Shown here piece by piece: positions 59,395 to 64,000 of a stretch of DNA of 64,000 nucleotides. Within the stretch, counting starts at the first letter, position 1. The number at the start of each line of letters is the position of its first letter. The notes under the pieces are model-generated. The model saw nothing but the letters and a program-made list of their open reading frames with translations, did not search any database and was not told the DNA's origin. The stretch comes from Spirochaetia bacterium (lineage in GTDB: Bacteria > Spirochaetota > Spirochaetia > Treponematales > Treponemataceae): assembly GCA_022768865.1 (NCBI GenBank), contig JALELH010000027.1:1-64000 (forward strand), written 5' to 3'. A program made the translations under genes and the position numbers.

Positions 59395-60947
59395 TTTAGT
59401 TTTACAAGGTTTGGAATTCTTTTTACGGGTGCTTCCTGTAAATATAAATATTTAAGCGGGTGAATATCAAGGGCATTTCCTTTCCAGCCGCCGATTACAG
59501 AAAGGTCTATTATATGTGCGCACACAGGGTGAGATACAGGTATTACCATGGCGTCATCAAGCAGTATCTGTTCTGCCTGTGCCATAAGCTTATACTGCTC
59601 TTCAATGGTGTCCTGCCTTAAGGCATCAAGCAAAAGCTGGTCGTATTTTTCATTTTTCCACAGGGAATTATTTAAAGATGAGCCTCCGCGGAAAAGTTCA
59701 AGGAAAGCAAGGGGGTCTGCAAAATCCCCGATCCATGAATAGTAAAAAAGGTCTGCGTTCCATTCCGGAATAGATGTGTTGTACAGTTCTGCTGTTGTGC
59801 TTTCAGTTGTCAGTTCAACGCCTAAAGGTTCCCATGCTTTTGATAAGATGTCTGTCCATTCCTTTAAATACTGATCCCCGGAAATAACGGCAAATACTAT
59901 TTTAAGTTTCTCATCTTCTTTTATGCCATATTTCTTTCTGGCGTCTTTCATCATTTCTACGGCATCCAGATTGTCCCAGTCTGCAAGGCCCGTAACTTTA
60001 GGGTAGCCTGGCAATGGATTTACAAGTGTTTCTGCCTGAATGCTGAACTTTTTTCTAAGTTCGTCATAGGGAATGGCTTCCAGCAGTGCATTGCGGAATT
60101 CACTTTTTTTCCATACTTCATTCTGCATTTTAAAGAACATGTATACAGTGCCGAATTCTGCATTCATCTGAAGGTTTGCTTTATTTATGATTTTTGAAAA
60201 GTCTGCATTGCCGCAAATCCAGTCAAGTTCACCATTGTTATACTTAAAGGAATTTTCCTGATAGTCATCGCCGATTAAAAATTTTATGCCGGGAATTTTT
60301 ACATTCTGTGCATCCCAGTATTCAGTATTTTTCTTAAGTTCAATTTCTGATGGTGACTGGTTTTCAAGAAAGAAGGGACCGCTGTAAACGTTTTTTTCTT
60401 CCGGCACAATACTGAAAGAATGATGGCATAGAATCTTTGCAAGATGGCTCATTGGTTCCTTTAAGCGTATGACTAAAGTGTAATCATCCCTGACGTCAAT
60501 CCTTACATCTTCTGCCTTTCCTTTGCCGAGCCGGAATTCCTGTGCACCTGAAATATTGTCGATTAGGGAAGCAAAGGGTGCGCCTTTAGTTCCTAAAAGC
60601 CGTATAAAAGAATTCCTGACATCCTGTGCCTTGATTTCTTTTCCGTTGCTGAACTTTGCACCATTGCGGAGCGTAAGTGTCCAGCGTTTTTTATCCCTTG
60701 ATATTTTGTAGGATTTACACAGTGCAGGAAGCGGTGCAAGGGTTACAGGTTCATAAGAAAATAGTCCTTCATATAAGCCCGTAAAAAGCTGTGCTTCTGA
60801 TGTGTAGCTTGCTGTAAATGGATTCATGTTATAAACATGATTTGAAACTGAAATGTTTATTGTTCTTTGCTCTGCAGGTTCCTGAGCAAAAAAAATAGTG
60901 GCATTTAATAAACCAAGTGCCACTATAAAAAATATTTTTTTCTTCAA
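59391..60947 (-). CDS. Oligopeptide ABC transporter substrate-binding protein
   Basis: The 518-aa SBP_bac_5 protein has the signal peptide MKKKIFFIVALGLLNATIFFAQ. The family segments are NISVSNHVYNMNPFTASYTSEAQLFTGLYEGLFSYEP, WTLTLRNGAKFSNGKEIKAQDVRNSF and DLFYYSWIGDFADPLAFLELF. It binds peptides in the periplasm for an Opp-type importer. The permease and ATPase genes are not in the window, so it is an unlinked receptor. It lacks a lipobox cysteine. The gene lies 23 bp after an unknown gene on the same strand and may be in an operon with it. Confidence 0.9.
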   Translation of the reverse strand: MKKKIFFIVALGLLNATIFFAQEPAEQRTINISVSNHVYNMNPFTASYTSEAQLFTGLYEGLFSYEPVTLAPLPALCKSYKISRDKKRWTLTLRNGAKFSNGKEIKAQDVRNSFIRLLGTKGAPFASLIDNISGAQEFRLGKGKAEDVRIDVRDDYTLVIRLKEPMSHLAKILCHHSFSIVPEEKNVYSGPFFLENQSPSEIELKKNTEYWDAQNVKIPGIKFLIGDDYQENSFKYNNGELDWICGNADFSKIINKANLQMNAEFGTVYMFFKMQNEVWKKSEFRNALLEAIPYDELRKKFSIQAETLVNPLPGYPKVTGLADWDNLDAVEMMKDARKKYGIKEDEKLKIVFAVISGDQYLKEWTDILSKAWEPLGVELTTESTTAELYNTSIPEWNADLFYYSWIGDFADPLAFLELFRGGSSLNNSLWKNEKYDQLLLDALRQDTIEEQYKLMAQAEQILLDDAMVIPVSHPVCAHIIDLSVIGGWKGNALDIHPLKYLYLQEAPVKRIPNLVKLN

Positions 60948-60970
60948 TTCTATTCTCCGTCCGGAACTTT

Positions 60971-62377
60971 TTATATTCCAAGCTTTTTCATCTGTTCTGC
61001 TTCTTCTGTGTATGCAACGTAGTCTGTTCTCTGCTGGTTTGCCTTAACAAGAATATTTTTTATCGTTGTAAGTTCCATGCTGCAGCCCTTTATTTTTGAA
61101 CGGTTGAGCGGTGCAACGTTGTTTTTAAAATAGTCATCAAGGCCGATTATAAGGGCAAACAGATGGTTGTTTTCCGTCATCTGCTTATTAAGGTATTCAA
61201 GAATAGATTCGTCCTTCTGCTGGTTGATTTTATTGTATCCCGGCGTATCCTTTGTTGCAAAGGCAGAATATATTTTTATTCTTTTAAGCAGGCCGGAAGA
61301 AAAATCATTGTAGAAGATTAATTCTTTTCTTTTTGTGTCTGACTTTTTGTCTGTTAAAGTAACTTCATATTCTACAGGCGGTTCATCAAGACCGAATATT
61401 GCCCTTATAAGTTTCAGGAATTTCTGCTTGAATGACTTTTTGCCGCTCTGCATTATTGCATGGTTTGCCATGATTTTTTCGTAAATTACTTTATAGGAAT
61501 CATAAGTTGTTCCTACAAGGCGCAGTGCTTCCATTAAAATTGTGTGGGTATCAATTTTCTGAACTTTTGCTTCTGCTGATTCTTCCTTAACCTGAAGTTT
61601 GGCAAGTAATGCCTGCTGAAGTTCTTCTTTGTTTGGAGCCGTTTCTTCTGCAGCAACTTCCATAATAAGTTCATTGATTAATGGACGCTTCTGCATGCAG
61701 CTTGTAAAAAGCCTTCTTATTTCAGTTACCATTCCCTGAGTAGAAGCGTATGCCTTTCCTTTATCAAAGGAAGAATTTTCCAGGATATTTTTTCTTATTT
61801 CAAGCTTGTAGCGTTCTTTCTGGAATTCTGCAAGACCTTTTAACACATCCGTAATTTCTGTTATGGCATTTTGTGTCTTAACAGTATTGTCTTTAATCAT
61901 GCTAAGGGTAAGCTGATCTGCATTGTTTTTTAATTCATTGATTACAGTTGCAAGCGCCCTTGTGTTTGATCTTGTCGAATTAAGTGAAAGATTATTCCAT
62001 GAAAATGCGTTATTAAGTTCCAGCATTTTTTTGATTACATCAATGGAAAGCATTTCAACGGAAAAACGCATGTAGTTGCAGACGTAGTCTATTACACTTT
62101 CATAGTCACTTAAACGCAGTCCAAGTACCTGCGGGCGTTCGTTGTCGTTGAAAGGAGTTGTATCCGGAGTCTGAATTGATGTAACTTTATTTTCTTTTTT
62201 ATATGGATCCGGTTCAATCAGTCCGCGCCTTACAAGAGCTTCAAAAATATTCCGGACGCAAGAAAGGTGGAGCCTGTAGTCATCCTGAATTTTAGGCAGT
62301 CTGGTGCAGTTATACCATTGCTCACGGTCAGCCCCGGCCATTATGATTTTTGTATTGAATGATTCGTTTTCTGCCAT
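60971..62377 (-). CDS. Hypothetical cytoplasmic protein, 468 aa
   Basis: Not recognised. No signal peptide or membrane segment is visible. The middle (residues about 120-260) is strongly helical and rich in N, K, E and L (LATVINELKNNADQLTLSMIKDNTVKTQNAITEITDVLKGL), consistent with a coiled coil or helical bundle. The C-terminal part (GYNKINQQKDESILEYLNKQM and IKGCSMELTTIKNILVKANQQRTDYVAYTEEAEQMKKLGI) has no known motif. It is first in a possible operon with the peptide-binding protein. It may be a spirochaete-specific protein. Confidence 0.6.
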   Translation of the reverse strand: MAENESFNTKIIMAGADREQWYNCTRLPKIQDDYRLHLSCVRNIFEALVRRGLIEPDPYKKENKVTSIQTPDTTPFNDNERPQVLGLRLSDYESVIDYVCNYMRFSVEMLSIDVIKKMLELNNAFSWNNLSLNSTRSNTRALATVINELKNNADQLTLSMIKDNTVKTQNAITEITDVLKGLAEFQKERYKLEIRKNILENSSFDKGKAYASTQGMVTEIRRLFTSCMQKRPLINELIMEVAAEETAPNKEELQQALLAKLQVKEESAEAKVQKIDTHTILMEALRLVGTTYDSYKVIYEKIMANHAIMQSGKKSFKQKFLKLIRAIFGLDEPPVEYEVTLTDKKSDTKRKELIFYNDFSSGLLKRIKIYSAFATKDTPGYNKINQQKDESILEYLNKQMTENNHLFALIIGLDDYFKNNVAPLNRSKIKGCSMELTTIKNILVKANQQRTDYVAYTEEAEQMKKLGI

Positions 62378-62515
62378 AATCTACCTGTAAAAAAATAAAG
62401 TAATCTTGCAGAAACCATCTGAAATCCTTGGTTTCTGCAAGGTCAAATCTACTATTACCATTCAAATATCGGCAATAATTATAACAGAACTTAGAAATTT
62501 CTTTTAAGTATGTTT

Positions 62516-64000
<1,485 letters not shown>

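Overview
The window looks like chromosomal DNA of a host-associated spirochaete, most likely a Treponema. The main support is a flagellin of the spirochaete FlaB core type (51302-52162, minus) with a sigma28-like promoter. A small NusG-II protein, a Crp-like protein with two cyclic-nucleotide domains, several unrecognised lipoproteins and many sugar-uptake genes fit that picture. The species cannot be fixed from sequence alone.

Layout. 1-6.1 kb is an A/T-rich defence-type island: the 3' part of a DUF1016 (YhcG) nuclease, a McrB-like AAA+ ATPase, its DUF2357 nuclease partner broken by a frameshift, an orphan gene, and an XRE regulator plus ImmA/IrrE protease pair whose protease is frameshifted. 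6.2-9.1 kb holds an HU-like protein, NusG-II and small membrane proteins. 9.4-18.2 kb is housekeeping and regulation: PHP phosphoesterase, two-cNMP-domain regulator, tRNA-Thr(CGT), WYL regulator, GyrI-like protein, and a K+ channel beside a separate cNMP-binding protein. 18.3-19.5 kb has a 33-codon ORF, an HTH protein and a toxin-antitoxin pair with a broken YafQ-like toxin. 20-29.8 kb carries an ArsC-like protein, TrkH/TrkA, SbcD/SbcC, glutamate dehydrogenase and KDPG aldolase.

30-37.2 kb is a LacI-controlled galactoside locus: LacI regulator, binding lipoprotein, MalF/MalG-like permeases and a GH35 beta-galactosidase. Matching operator sequences lie at the regulator promoter and the GH35 promoter. 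37.3-39.8 kb is a copper ATPase with a C-terminal CopZ-like domain that has its own ribosome binding site. 40.3-51.2 kb looks like a pentose (probably L-arabinose) locus: fucose-isomerase-family enzyme, exonuclease III, AraD, an AraB-like kinase, a YtfQ/R/T/YjfF-type ABC importer and an AraC regulator. 51.3-54.5 kb has flaB, an orphan antitoxin-like gene, a 23-bp palindromic repeat array, and a two-gene module bounded by 107-bp direct repeats and placed against the 3' end of a zinc-ribbon gene. 54.6-64 kb has an AraC regulator, CoaBC, MscS, lipoproteins, a peptide-binding protein, an acyltransferase and the start of groL.

Strongest unusual signals: (1) the module at about 52.95-54.16 kb, whose 107-bp repeats regenerate the 3' end of the neighbouring gene; (2) two arrays of 23-bp palindromic units with different sequences but the same design; (3) the CopA-CopZ fusion with an internal start; (4) a family of about 95-190 bp nested-palindrome intergenic elements and a second repeat family associated with it; (5) the LacI operator pair; (6) a terminator-like hairpin spanning a lipoprotein start codon. 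All database-style identifications are from memory of family features and were not searched.
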